From contig NZ_VLKR01000038.1 in NCBI RefSeq assembly GCF_007830445.1, forward strand, positions 1 to 53,698: a stretch of 53,698 nt of DNA, in the 5' to 3' direction. The stretch is from Sphingobacterium siyangense (GTDB taxonomy: Bacteria > Bacteroidota > Bacteroidia > Sphingobacteriales > Sphingobacteriaceae). The notes beneath the pieces were generated by a model. That model made no database searches, was not told the origin of the DNA, and saw only the letters and a program-made list of their open reading frames with translations. Positions within the stretch are counted from its first letter, which is position 1; each line of letters opens with the position of its first letter. Shown here piece by piece: positions 1-9,272 of the stretch. A program made the position numbers and the translations under genes.

Positions 1-95
1 GGTTGGTTGGTTGGTTGGTTGGTTGGTTGGTTGGTTGGTTGGTTGGTTGGTTGGTTGGTTGGTTGGTTGGTTGGTTGGTTGGTTGGTTGGTTGGT
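1..95. repeat. (GGTT)n tetranucleotide microsatellite
   Basis: An uninterrupted run of about 23.75 GGTT units begins at the first base, so its true length is unknown. The G-rich strand has regularly spaced GG pairs and could form two-tier G-quadruplexes. It lies beyond the terminator of the minus-strand M13 peptidase gene. The open plus-strand frame through it (repeating VGWL) is a by-product of the repeat. Confidence 0.95.
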
Positions 96-130
96 GCACA
101 AAAGAAATAGATGTTGGATTAAAGAAAATT

Positions 131-162
131 ACAGGAGCTGCCTTTTTTGAGACAGCTCCTGT
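131..162 (-). terminator. Rho-independent terminator of the M13 peptidase gene
   Basis: A perfect 10-bp inverted repeat (ACAGGAGCTG at 131-140, CAGCTCCTGT at 153-162) is extended by a wobble and a C-G pair and followed on the minus strand by AATTTTCTTT. It lies 10 nt past the stop codon at 173. Confidence 0.8.
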
Positions 163-172
163 AAAATGCTTA

Positions 173-2212
173 TTACCAGATTTTGATTCTTTCTTCCGGT
201 GACTTGTACAGTTTGTCTCCTTGTTTAACATCGAAAGCTTTATAAAAAGCGTCAACATTGATCAATGGACCAAAACTTCTGAAATATCCTGGAGAGTGTG
301 GATCAGTTTTAACTTGGTTGACCATATATTTTTCACTGGATAGGGTTCTCCATACAGTTGCCCAGCTTAGGAAAAAGCGTTGATCTTGCGTGTATCCACT
401 TATTTCACCTGGGTTTCCCTTATCTTTTAAATATAGTTGAAGTGCATCGTAAGCAATGTTTACACCTCCTAAATCCGCGATATTTTCACCGTTTGTAAAT
501 GTTCCGTTGACGAAAGTGCCTTTTACAGGTTCATATTTATCGTATTGAGCTGCGAGTGTTTTTGTTGCTTTTTCAAAATTGGCTTTATCTTCTGGTGTCC
601 ACCAGTCTACCAAGTTTCCGTCCGCATCAAATTGTGCGCCCGAATCGTCAAATCCGTGGCTCATTTCGTGGCCAATTACCGCACCTATACCACCGAAATT
701 GACAGCTGCGTCGGCTTGTGGGTTGAAAAATGGCGGTTGAAGAATAGCTGCCGGAAACACGATCTCATTGTTTACGGGATTGTAATAGGCATTTACTGTT
801 TGTGGAGTCATTCCCCATTCTGATTTGTCAACAGCCTTACCAATTTTAGCCAGATCCTTTTCATATCGCCATGTGGTGATATTTTGGAGGTTAGCATACA
901 GATTGCCGCCTTTATTTTCAGATAGAATACTCAATTTAGAATAATCTTTCCATTTGTCCGGATAGGCAACTTTTACAGTAAATTTGTTTAATTTTTCAAG
1001 CGCTTTTCCTTTTGTAGCCGAAGACATCCAGCTTAAATCGTTGATATGGACTGCAAAACTTTTCTTTAAATAGTCGATCAATTCGACCATTTGTGCTTTA
1101 GCCTCAGCTGGAAAATATTTTTCGACATATAATTTTCCGAAAGCTTCACCTAATGTGGAATTGATCAGTTCAAATCCTCTTTTATTTAATGCTCTTTGTT
1201 CTTGTTGACCTCTTAAATACTTACCATAAAAAGCAAATCGCATGTCTCCTAATTTTTCGCTTAAATAAGAGGCACTACCGTTGATCATATGGAATTTTAA
1301 GTAATCTTTAATAACAGGAAGGTTTTGTGCACTGACCAATTTATCGAAGTTCTTGTAATAACCTAATTCCCCAATGATTACTTTTTCTGTATTGACACCT
1401 ACTTTTTTAAGGTACTCAGGTAGATTTACATTTTTAACCAAGGCGGTTAACTCTGCCATGGTCTGTGGATTGTACTGTAACGTATTATCACGGCTTTGTT
1501 CATTGGTCAAGTAGGTCTTCGCAATGCTTTTTTCGTAGTCAACGATTCCTTTTGCGGCAGCATCAGCATTTTTATAGCCCAATTCTGTTAACATGGAAGC
1601 TACATATTTTTGATACTCGGCAATAGCTTCGGTATTTTTTTCATTTTCTTTCTGATAATAATCTCTTCCTAGCCCTAAGGAGGCATCTCCTAAGTAGACC
1701 GCGTTCATTTTTGAATCTTTTAAATCAGCGTAGACACCCCAGCCATAGAAATTATTCTCACCTTCTTTTGTTACGGAAGTTAAATAATTCTGAAGATCTT
1801 TTAGGTTTTTAATCGCGTCAATTTTGTTTAAATTTCCCTGAATCGGCTTAATACCGTCTGCATTTCTTTTCTTTAAGTTCATGTAAGAAGCGTACAGGTC
1901 CTGTATTTTTTTTCCCTCACTTCCTTCAGGAAATTTATCTTTTAAAAGTGAGTTCAGAATTTTCATCGAATTGTTGTCCGTATCTTCTGCCAATTTATTG
2001 AAGCTTCCCCAAGTGGGTTTGTCGGAAGGAATTTTAGCCGTTTTCATCCAGGTTCCGCTTACGTAGTTGTAAAAGTCATCCTGTGGACGTACAGATTTGT
2101 CCATTAAGCTCAGATCAAGTCCTTTGTCGGGTCCTGTACCTGCTGTCTGTGCTTCCGCATGCTGTGTGTAGACTCCAGCCAAGAAAATTAGGGCGAGTGT
2201 TAATTTTTTCAT
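173..2212 (-). CDS. M13 family (neprilysin/PepO-like) zinc metallopeptidase
   Basis: A 679-residue secreted endopeptidase. The N-terminus (MKKLTLALIFLAGVYTQHAEA, about 21 residues) is a Sec signal peptide. The zinc site is clear: HEMSH at residues 515-519 gives two His ligands, and Glu576 in ENIADLGG gives the third, with Asp580 the usual second-shell residue. The substrate-binding NAYYNP motif lies upstream of HEMSH. Length and motif order match full M13 peptidases, with the large N-terminal domain first and the catalytic domain last. The family cleaves short to medium peptides in the periplasm or at the cell surface. It is transcribed away from a SusC/SusD pair across a 457-bp gap, so a role in peptide foraging is possible but is inference. 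A terminator follows the stop. Confidence 0.95.
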   Translation of the reverse strand: MKKLTLALIFLAGVYTQHAEAQTAGTGPDKGLDLSLMDKSVRPQDDFYNYVSGTWMKTAKIPSDKPTWGSFNKLAEDTDNNSMKILNSLLKDKFPEGSEGKKIQDLYASYMNLKKRNADGIKPIQGNLNKIDAIKNLKDLQNYLTSVTKEGENNFYGWGVYADLKDSKMNAVYLGDASLGLGRDYYQKENEKNTEAIAEYQKYVASMLTELGYKNADAAAKGIVDYEKSIAKTYLTNEQSRDNTLQYNPQTMAELTALVKNVNLPEYLKKVGVNTEKVIIGELGYYKNFDKLVSAQNLPVIKDYLKFHMINGSASYLSEKLGDMRFAFYGKYLRGQQEQRALNKRGFELINSTLGEAFGKLYVEKYFPAEAKAQMVELIDYLKKSFAVHINDLSWMSSATKGKALEKLNKFTVKVAYPDKWKDYSKLSILSENKGGNLYANLQNITTWRYEKDLAKIGKAVDKSEWGMTPQTVNAYYNPVNNEIVFPAAILQPPFFNPQADAAVNFGGIGAVIGHEMSHGFDDSGAQFDADGNLVDWWTPEDKANFEKATKTLAAQYDKYEPVKGTFVNGTFTNGENIADLGGVNIAYDALQLYLKDKGNPGEISGYTQDQRFFLSWATVWRTLSSEKYMVNQVKTDPHSPGYFRSFGPLINVDAFYKAFDVKQGDKLYKSPEERIKIW

Positions 2213-2451
2213 TGTTGTTTTAATGTTGTATGATTTTCAATAATTCAATCTGGGAGTACGCACAAATTACGGATAAAATAGGTTATGTTATTTGCTCCGT
2301 GTAATTCGATTTGTAGCAGCCATGTCAATAATTAGCTGTGATTTTTTTAAAGCTAAAAAAATCATTTACACAAATGACGGAAAATTCTAATTCAGCAACA
2401 AGTAAATTTGATCATTATCTGTCATTTTATTAAACTAATCGGGTAAATTAA

Positions 2452-2481
2452 CATGTTATTCGTTTGTTAACGAATAACATG
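2452..2481. promoter_or_regulatory. Perfect 30-bp inverted repeat, possible operator or hairpin
   Basis: Arms CATGTTATTCGTT (2452-2464) and AACGAATAACATG (2469-2481) are exact reverse complements of 13 bp around a TGTT loop. No T-run follows on either strand, which argues against a simple terminator. It sits about 190 bp before susC and 240 bp before the peptidase start. Confidence 0.6.
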
Positions 2482-2563
2482 GATATACTTTTTAAAGTAC
2501 ATCCTTTGATGTGTTGGTGAACGCTCCGCTATCTGACTTAGCTAAGCTATTTTAGGACAAAAA

Positions 2564-2619
2564 GAAATACTAAACTTAATATGGAAATACTAAACTTAAT
2601 ATGAATTTAGTTTAGTATT
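2564..2619. repeat. Tandem 20-bp direct repeat with inverted third arm
   Basis: GAAATACTAAACTTAATATG occurs twice back to back (2564-2583, 2584-2603) with no mismatch. GTTTAGTATT at 2610-2619 is the reverse complement of AATACTAAAC inside both copies. The cluster ends 50 bp before the susC start, in the expected promoter zone, so it may be a regulator site. Confidence 0.65.
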
Positions 2620-2669
2620 AATAAACGATGTTTAATATTGCTTACATTTTCATCTATAAGTAAGCGATT

Positions 2670-5600
2670 ATGTTCAAACTATCCTATTCAATTTCACCTA
2701 AAGTTACTGGCCTAACATTGTCATTGGCCATGCTGGCTGCACAGGGGTTTAGCCAGACCCGATCGTTCCAGGGGAGACTGGTCGATTCATTGAGTCAAGG
2801 CGCTATTCATGGCGCAACAATTCGTAATTCTCATTTAGCTAAGCTTGTTTCATCGGATCATTCCGGTAAGTTTGTGATCGATGCACATATCGGTGATACG
2901 CTAAGAATTGGCTACATGGGGTATCTTCCCAAGGTTTTCATTGTTGGTAATCAACCTTCATCCGTTATTTCGCTTATACCGAACCAACAATCCCTCAATG
3001 AGGTGGTTGTAACTGCGCTTGGTATCAAAAAAGAAAAGCAGGCTATTGGCTATTCAGTGCAGGAAGTAAAAGGTAAAGACATGGTTAAAGCTCGGGAACC
3101 AAATGCTATTTCTGGTTTAGCTGGACGCGTGTCTGGCTTAACAATTACACCGAGTACAAACTTATTTGGAGACCCGGGTATCACGTTACGTGGTCGGAGC
3201 AATATTCTTATTGTGGTCGATGGCATGCCGATTAATACCGATTCATGGAATCTTAGTCCGGATGATATCGAATCCTATTCTGTCTTAAAAGGGGCAAATG
3301 CTGCGGCATTATATGGGAACAGAGGTCAAAATGGAGCGATTGTGATAACGACAAAACGAGCAAAATCACAGGATAAGGGCTTCCAGGTTGAATTTAACTC
3401 AAGTACACAATTGCAGACGGGGTATAATGCCATACCAAAAATTCAAACCGAATATGGCCCGGGTTCAAATTATCAATATGCTTTTAAAGATGGTCGTGGG
3501 GGTGGAATCAATGACAACGATTACAACATTTGGGGACCCCGATTTGAAGGACAACTTATTCCGCAATATAACAGCCCGATAGATCCAAAAACAGGACAGC
3601 TTATTCCCTTACCTTGGGAGGCCAGAGGAAAAGATAATTTGAAGAAATTTCTTCAGAATGGTCTTTTGAGTACAAACAATATTGCTATATCGACCAAAAA
3701 TGATCATGGTGATCTACGCTTATCTGCGTCTCAGATGTTTCAACGGGGAACTACGCCTAACACGAAATTGGGAAGCACCAATATAAATCTTACCGGAGGC
3801 ATTAACGCTGGTAGTAAGCTCCGTTTCGATGCGAGCATAAATTACAATAAGCAGTCTTCACCAAATTATCCAAATATTGCTTATGGACCAAATAGTCCTA
3901 TTTACATTCTTACGTTATGGGGAGCGGCAGATTATGATATTGATGATCTTCGCAACTATTGGCAGCCTGGGAAAGAAAATGTACAGCAGTACAATCGTGA
4001 ATACACCATTTATGACAATCCTTGGATGACGGCTTATGAAAATTTGAGGACTTATGATAAGGATGATATCTACGGTTACGTGTCGGCTAATTACAAGTTT
4101 AATGATAAATTGTCATTAAATGCACGTACCAGTGCTAGTACCTGGAATCGGAATAGAACGATTAAAATTCCAATTTCTGCCAACCTATATAATTATACTA
4201 TCGGTGGAAGCCGTGTTGGTGGTTATCAGGAAACCTATGATACTTTTTGGGAAAATAATACAGAGGTTTCCTTAAAATACCAAAATCGTATTGCCGAGGA
4301 CATAGGCTTCTCAGGCTCAGTATTTGGTAATTTAAGAACCGTCAGTGTCAAATCGCTGTTTGCACGTACAGATCGTGGATTGACTGTGCCCGGTGTTTAT
4401 GACTTAAGTAATTCGATCATGCCCACGGTGTCTACTAACGATCGCGCCCTGCGCCAGGTCGGAAGTGTTTATGGATTCATGGATATAGACTATAAAAGCA
4501 TGTTATTCTTAAATCTAACGGGGCGATTTGATAAATCTTCGACGATGCCGGTAAAGAATAACACCTACTTCTACCCATCGGCTTCACTAAGCGCTGTGAT
4601 TTCACAGATGGTCACTTTGCCCAAGGTTATTTCCGCATTAAAAATCCGTGGAGCATATGCTAACGTTGCGAGTGATTTCGTCAATGAATCGGCCCAGTAC
4701 GATATTTATAAACTTTTGCCGGCATACAGTAACTATGGACGTTGGGCCAATTCAATGACCGGCGTAACATATACCGATGTATTACCTAACCCAGATCTCG
4801 TGGCAGAGCGTGTGAAGACGGCGGAAATAGGTTTGGAAACTCGTTTATTTAACAACCGTCTGGGTTTCGATTTTGCTTTTTTTAGAAACCTGGAAGGTCC
4901 CAGGATTATCGAATTGGCTACGTCGGTTACTTCGGGTGTAAGAGCCAGACAAACCAATGGGTTGACTTTATTGCGTAAAGGTATCGAGCTGAGTATCGAT
5001 GGGACTTTGATTCAACAGAAAGATTTTAGCTGGAATGTAATGGTCAATGCATCAACAAATCATGCCTGGCTACATGACATCGATGGGCATCAAACGCGAT
5101 CGGGGAATGTTCGTGTTGGTGAACGATGGGACGGATATTACGTGAATGATTTTCAGCGTGATGAAAAAGGAATGCCAATTGTGGGTACAAACGGTTTACC
5201 AGCTTACAATCCTTATGTGAGCAGAATAGGTTATAGCGATAATAAATTTACGGCCAGTATCAGCAATAGTTTCCGATACCGTGATTTCAGTTTTAGTTTT
5301 CTTGTGGATGGCCGCTTTGGCGGTTTAATAAAAAATGTGCAGGATGCCAAACAGTGGGGATCGGGAACACATCCCGAATCAGCAAATGAATATCGTCTAA
5401 AGGACTGGGAAAATAGGGACGTCAAAGGTTATAAAGGAACTGTCATGACCAATGGGTTAAAAGTAGTCAAGGGGCAGCTCAATACAGATCAGGATGGTAA
5501 GATAATCTCCGATACAAGAGAATTTGCCCCAAATGACATTGCTGTGTTGTGGCAAAATTGGGCCACTAATTACTATCAGTCGGGACCAATGACAGCCAAA

Positions 5601-5837
5601 AGCCGAACCTTTGTCAAATTACGGGAGATCGTTTTCAGTTATAATGTGCCTGCCAACTTGTTGAAAAATTCCAGATTCTTCCGCAGTGCAAGTGTTTCAG
5701 TGGTCGGTAGGAATTTGCTGTATTTCACTGGAAAAGGTACCCGAAATATGGATTTGGATCAATTCACCAGTGCTAGCTCAGACTACCAGACACCATCAGT
5801 AAAGAGCTTTGGCCTAAATCTCAATGCATCCTTCTAA
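2670..5837 (+). CDS. SusC/RagA family TonB-linked outer membrane transporter
   Basis: A 1055-residue TonB-dependent transporter. It starts with a signal peptide (cleavage near AQGFSQ, about residue 29), then a CarboxypepD_reg-like domain (about 32-105), the SusC signature segment LNEVVVTALGIKKEKQAIGY (about 110-130), a plug (about 115-235; VKAREPNAISGLAGRVSGL) and a C-terminal beta-barrel ending in an aromatic residue (LNASF). Length is typical of SusC/RagA. It forms the channel through which a SusD-lidded complex imports oligosaccharides or peptides. The SusD partner begins 23 bp downstream. No STN domain and no linked sigma/anti-sigma pair are present, so control is probably through the repeats upstream. 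No glycoside hydrolase is nearby, so the substrate cannot be named. Confidence 0.96.
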   Translation: MFKLSYSISPKVTGLTLSLAMLAAQGFSQTRSFQGRLVDSLSQGAIHGATIRNSHLAKLVSSDHSGKFVIDAHIGDTLRIGYMGYLPKVFIVGNQPSSVISLIPNQQSLNEVVVTALGIKKEKQAIGYSVQEVKGKDMVKAREPNAISGLAGRVSGLTITPSTNLFGDPGITLRGRSNILIVVDGMPINTDSWNLSPDDIESYSVLKGANAAALYGNRGQNGAIVITTKRAKSQDKGFQVEFNSSTQLQTGYNAIPKIQTEYGPGSNYQYAFKDGRGGGINDNDYNIWGPRFEGQLIPQYNSPIDPKTGQLIPLPWEARGKDNLKKFLQNGLLSTNNIAISTKNDHGDLRLSASQMFQRGTTPNTKLGSTNINLTGGINAGSKLRFDASINYNKQSSPNYPNIAYGPNSPIYILTLWGAADYDIDDLRNYWQPGKENVQQYNREYTIYDNPWMTAYENLRTYDKDDIYGYVSANYKFNDKLSLNARTSASTWNRNRTIKIPISANLYNYTIGGSRVGGYQETYDTFWENNTEVSLKYQNRIAEDIGFSGSVFGNLRTVSVKSLFARTDRGLTVPGVYDLSNSIMPTVSTNDRALRQVGSVYGFMDIDYKSMLFLNLTGRFDKSSTMPVKNNTYFYPSASLSAVISQMVTLPKVISALKIRGAYANVASDFVNESAQYDIYKLLPAYSNYGRWANSMTGVTYTDVLPNPDLVAERVKTAEIGLETRLFNNRLGFDFAFFRNLEGPRIIELATSVTSGVRARQTNGLTLLRKGIELSIDGTLIQQKDFSWNVMVNASTNHAWLHDIDGHQTRSGNVRVGERWDGYYVNDFQRDEKGMPIVGTNGLPAYNPYVSRIGYSDNKFTASISNSFRYRDFSFSFLVDGRFGGLIKNVQDAKQWGSGTHPESANEYRLKDWENRDVKGYKGTVMTNGLKVVKGQLNTDQDGKIISDTREFAPNDIAVLWQNWATNYYQSGPMTAKSRTFVKLREIVFSYNVPANLLKNSRFFRSASVSVVGRNLLYFTGKGTRNMDLDQFTSASSDYQTPSVKSFGLNLNASF

Positions 5838-5860
5838 AAACTTAGTCAAAATTTTTAAAA

Positions 5861-7348
5861 ATGAAGTACTTTAAATCCACTCTCATTCTTCTCCTGTTCG
5901 GGTGTTCTTTCAGTTCCTGTAAAAAGATAACGGATCTACAAAAAGACCCTGCGGCTGTATATAATCCTGCTCCAAAACTTTTGTTTACGGGAATACTCAT
6001 GCGTTCTTATGATGCGCCATGGAGTGAAGATCATCGACATAATCAGTATATGACACAAAATGAAGCCTATTATGCGGGGCAGCCTTATGGATGGACTACA
6101 GGCTCTTTTGAAACGCCCTATGGTATAATGCGTGATGTGTACCGTATGGAAATCGAAGCTGCGAAAACTCCTGAATTGAGTGCTGCTTATATGACCATGG
6201 CCAAATTTTTCAAGGCTTATTTCTTTGCTCGAACGACTGAAATGTTTGGTGATATTCCATTGACAGAGGCTCTGCAAGGTGAATCAGCTGGCAATTTTGC
6301 CCCCAAATACAATACCCAGTTGGAGGTATACCAGCAGGTGCTTAGCTGGCTTGAGGAGGCGAATAATGAACTGGCAAATCTAAAAGAAAAAGGCAATACA
6401 TTAGATGGCGATTTCTTTTACAATGGCAAGCCTGAGCAGTGGCAGAAACTGGTCAACTCATTTAAGCTACGTGTTTTAATTAGCCTCAGCAAACGTGCCG
6501 ATGATAGTCCCGCATTGCGGGTGAAGGAACGCTTTGCTGAAGTTTTGGCGAATCCAACCAAATACCCACTGATTCTTGAAAATCGGGATAATTTTCAACT
6601 CCTTTACAATAATATTAACACCTATCCGCTGTGGCCAACAGACGGTGTGATTATAAAAAAGGATGTGCGCAACACATTGGGAGCAACCTACCTGAATATT
6701 TTAAAGACTTTACAGGACCCAAGATTGTTGATTCAGGCACTGCCGGCTTCGGCGATGCCTTCTGATCCTACGCGCCCCTTCGACGCATACAATGGCGGGA
6801 AAACAGGCGACCTACAGAGTACCTTGCTAAAACAAGCTGCGGATGGACAGCTATCTATGATCAATTTCGATTATTGGCTCGCTTCGCCGTCTGGGGTTCC
6901 GTCTATTCAACTTGGTGCCTCCGAAGTCCAATTTGCCCTGGCAGAAGGTATCAATCGCGGTTGGGCTAGCGGAGATGCTGCGGTAAGATTTCAGTCAGGG
7001 ATAAGTCAGTCGATGCTGTTCTACGGAATTTCTCAAGACAAGATCAATTTGTTCTTACAGGCAAATCCTTACAAAGGGAACAATATGGAAGGGTTAAAGC
7101 AGATCCTAACACAAAAGTATGTGGCATTTTTTGAAAACTCAGGAAAACAGGCATTTTTTGAGCAGCGCCGGACAGGAGTGCCAGTTTTTGATATAGGACC
7201 TTCGAATGCCAATAATAACCAGATACCGAAACGGTGGGCATACCCTAAGACCGAATACAGTACCAACGAAACTTACTTGAAAGAAGCTTTGCAACGTCAG
7301 TTTAATGGATCAGATACCCAAAATGACATTATTTGGCTTATTAAATAA
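5861..7348 (+). CDS. SusD/RagB-like surface lipoprotein
   Basis: A 495-residue lipoprotein: the leader MKYFKSTLILLLFGCSFSSC ends at a lipobox Cys (about residue 20) followed by KK. The mature start (LQKDPAAVYNPAPKLLF) and the helical body resemble the SusD-like_2 type more than classical SusD. The partner SusC lies 23 bp upstream in the same operon. By family knowledge it caps the SusC barrel outside the cell and binds substrate. The C-terminus is complete and a terminator follows. Substrate unknown; RagB-type homologues bind peptides, which would fit the adjacent peptidase, but that is inference. Confidence 0.92.
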   Translation: MKYFKSTLILLLFGCSFSSCKKITDLQKDPAAVYNPAPKLLFTGILMRSYDAPWSEDHRHNQYMTQNEAYYAGQPYGWTTGSFETPYGIMRDVYRMEIEAAKTPELSAAYMTMAKFFKAYFFARTTEMFGDIPLTEALQGESAGNFAPKYNTQLEVYQQVLSWLEEANNELANLKEKGNTLDGDFFYNGKPEQWQKLVNSFKLRVLISLSKRADDSPALRVKERFAEVLANPTKYPLILENRDNFQLLYNNINTYPLWPTDGVIIKKDVRNTLGATYLNILKTLQDPRLLIQALPASAMPSDPTRPFDAYNGGKTGDLQSTLLKQAADGQLSMINFDYWLASPSGVPSIQLGASEVQFALAEGINRGWASGDAAVRFQSGISQSMLFYGISQDKINLFLQANPYKGNNMEGLKQILTQKYVAFFENSGKQAFFEQRRTGVPVFDIGPSNANNNQIPKRWAYPKTEYSTNETYLKEALQRQFNGSDTQNDIIWLIK

Positions 7349-7376
7349 AATACAAAGTAAGCGTAATTAGTTATGG

Positions 7377-7415
7377 AAAGACCTCTTGGATTTGTGTCCG
7401 AGAGGTCTTTTTACG
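7377..7415 (+). terminator. Terminator of the susCD operon, possibly bidirectional
   Basis: Inverted repeat AAAGACCTCT (7377-7386) / AGAGGTCTTT (7401-7410), extended inward by a wobble and GGA/TCC, with a 6-nt loop and TTTTT at the plus-strand end. It lies between convergent SusD and CobW genes; the minus side has a shorter T-tract. Confidence 0.8.
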
Positions 7416-7439
7416 TAGACAATTGTTTCTATAAATCGT

Positions 7440-8450
7440 TTATTGCTTCTCTTTGATGGTCAACATACGTATCAGGAGATCTTGTATGGAGAGACTATCA
7501 AGCTCTTTTCCAATAAATACCAGTGTATTCATTTTTCTTTCATCCTTTTTCCAATGGTTACCATAGTCCATATCGACACGTGAACCGACGGTCTGTATAA
7601 TGATTTTTTTGTTTTCATCTTTTTTATAACCAATTCCCTTCATTCGGTAAATTTTGTTTGGATATTTGCCGACGAGTTTGCTCAAACCGAGAAATAGGTT
7701 TACGAAATTAAATTCTTCAGCAAAAGTATAGACGCGCGTTGCAATATCGCTCAGATGTTGTTTTGCCAGACTTGATTTGCCAAGTATCAGTGAACTGCTT
7801 AGATTAACGTTCTTCAGAAAAGAAAAGGCTTCTATTTTTTTTGTGTACTTTATTTCCTCAATTATTTCGAAAGGAAACCCCTCCGTTACTGTTGACTGGA
7901 GAGTTTTCGCTAATGGGTTTACATGTGCTAAGTAGTTGCTTAAATAGCTCAAATATGCTGAATGTACCGCTTCGGTTTTGTTGATGACAATGACGTCGGC
8001 AGCTGTGATTTGCCGTAACACTTCATCCCTTTCCTTGATCTGATCTTCAATAAGTGCAGCATCAACCAAGCAAATAATCTTTTTTAATGGGAAGTAGCTC
8101 TTAAACACTGGATGCCTTGTAAAAGGTTCTGTTATAGCATCGGGTATGGCAAGACCTGTACATTCAATAACGAGTTCATCAAAGCTGTCTTGTTTTTGAT
8201 AGAGCGATTCGAGTGCGGTGTAAAGTTCATCGTTCAGCGTACAACAGATGCACCCCTCTTGGAGCGCTACCAATTGTCCATAGTTTTCATTGAGCAAGGA
8301 ACTATCTATATTTAGTTGTCCTATCTCATTTTCAATGATAGCAAAACGTTTTTTCGGATAGGATTTCATTAAGGCATTTAGAAAAGTCGTTTTTCCTGCA
8401 CCTAAAAAGCCAGTTAAAATGGTTACTGGGCGAGCATGGGCTGTATTCAT
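7440..8450 (-). CDS. CobW/COG0523 family (ZNG-like) metallochaperone GTPase
   Basis: A 336-residue G3E-family P-loop GTPase. Residues 14-22 (GFLGAGKTT) form the Walker A loop, GCICC (Cys67, Cys69, Cys70) is the family metal-binding CxCC, ECTG (96-99) is the switch/Walker B segment and NKTE (157-160) gives guanine specificity. A CobW C-terminal domain occupies roughly 210-320. The family delivers zinc, cobalt or another metal to client enzymes. Its upstream operon neighbour is zinc-dependent GTP cyclohydrolase I, 66 bp away, a pairing known for zinc-starvation COG0523 proteins. That favours a zinc role, by inference. Lacking His-rich tails, it cannot be assigned from sequence to a particular metal. 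Confidence 0.9.
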   Translation of the reverse strand: MNTAHARPVTILTGFLGAGKTTFLNALMKSYPKKRFAIIENEIGQLNIDSSLLNENYGQLVALQEGCICCTLNDELYTALESLYQKQDSFDELVIECTGLAIPDAITEPFTRHPVFKSYFPLKKIICLVDAALIEDQIKERDEVLRQITAADVIVINKTEAVHSAYLSYLSNYLAHVNPLAKTLQSTVTEGFPFEIIEEIKYTKKIEAFSFLKNVNLSSSLILGKSSLAKQHLSDIATRVYTFAEEFNFVNLFLGLSKLVGKYPNKIYRMKGIGYKKDENKKIIIQTVGSRVDMDYGNHWKKDERKMNTLVFIGKELDSLSIQDLLIRMLTIKEKQ

Positions 8451-8516
8451 TTGCGATGATTATACATTTAATCTGCTTCTGGTATCATCCCAACGAAAGT
8501 CGGGGAAAAGCAGATC

Positions 8517-9188
8517 TTATTTCAATAAATTGAAAAATTCGTTTCGTTTACTTTCTGATAAGAATATACCGCTGTATTCCAGCGTTGTTGTACAGCTGCT
8601 GGTGTCTTTGACACCCCGGGCGGAGACACAGAGATGATCGGCATCAATCACAACAATGATATCATCTGTTGCTAAGGTGGATCTGAGCTCATTGTAAATC
8701 TGTAAAGTAAGGCGTTCCTGCACCTGTGGTCGATGCGCATAGTAGTCTACAATACGGTTTATTTTTGACAGTCCTATTACGCGGTCTTTGGGGATATAGC
8801 CTATATGTGCCCGCCCTACGATTGGTAAAAAATGATGTTCACAGGCTGAATTTACCCGTATGTCTTTTTCCATCAATAGCTTATTGTAGCCATAGCGATT
8901 TTCGAAGGTGGACAGCTTGGGCTTGTTAACCGGGTTAAGGCCATAGAACAATTCGTTGATATACATTTTTGCTACACGATGGGGCGTTCCGCTCAGACTG
9001 TCATCTTGGAGGTCGAGGCCAAGTTCATACATGATGTCCTTAAAAAGTTGAGATATCTTGCTGATTTTTTCTTCGTCTGTTCGATCAAATGCATCGGGTC
9101 GCAGGGGAGTATCCATTGAAGTCATCATGTGGTGGTCTCCTAAATCTTCCGGATTGGATGCTGTATCTTTTTTTAATAATGTGTTCAT
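8517..9188 (-). CDS. folE: GTP cyclohydrolase I (type IA)
   Basis: A 223-residue enzyme converting GTP to 7,8-dihydroneopterin triphosphate, the first step of tetrahydrofolate and pterin synthesis. Zinc ligands are visible: Cys116 and His119 in ACEHHFLP, and Cys187 in DADHLCVSARG. The 71-residue spacing equals that of the E. coli enzyme (Cys110/Cys181). SARGVKDTSS is the usual active-site segment. About 35 N-terminal residues precede the conserved core, variable in the family. It is the first gene of an operon with the CobW GTPase and is transcribed from a promoter that mirrors that of the divergent DUF3299-like gene. The GTPase may help metallate this enzyme under zinc limitation (inference). 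Confidence 0.95.
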   Translation of the reverse strand: MNTLLKKDTASNPEDLGDHHMMTSMDTPLRPDAFDRTDEEKISKISQLFKDIMYELGLDLQDDSLSGTPHRVAKMYINELFYGLNPVNKPKLSTFENRYGYNKLLMEKDIRVNSACEHHFLPIVGRAHIGYIPKDRVIGLSKINRIVDYYAHRPQVQERLTLQIYNELRSTLATDDIIVVIDADHLCVSARGVKDTSSCTTTLEYSGIFLSESKRNEFFNLLK

Positions 9189-9272
9189 AAATTAATTTTT
9201 ATCAAATCGTACTGATTATACCTCTTGTCTATTGTCAAATGGAGTTGCCATTTCATAGCGCTATTCGTGTTA

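Larger units (their letters stand above)
2213..2669. other. Divergent regulatory gap between M13 peptidase and susC-like genes
   Basis: This 457-bp AT-rich gap has no credible gene. It must hold the promoters of both divergent genes. Two structured sites are listed separately: a perfect 30-bp hairpin (2452-2481) and a tandem 20-bp repeat with a matching inverted arm (2564-2619). I could not place a convincing TTG/TAnnTTTG promoter for either gene. Confidence 0.6.

Noticed and set aside
11..202. Plus-strand frame with repeating VGWL peptide
   Set aside because: It is only the translation of the GGTT repeat, crosses the peptidase terminator and overlaps the end of a real gene.
2403..2410. TAAATTTG as the susC -7 element
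   Set aside because: It matches TAnnTTTG but lacks a TTG at the proper distance and lies about 260 bp before the gene.
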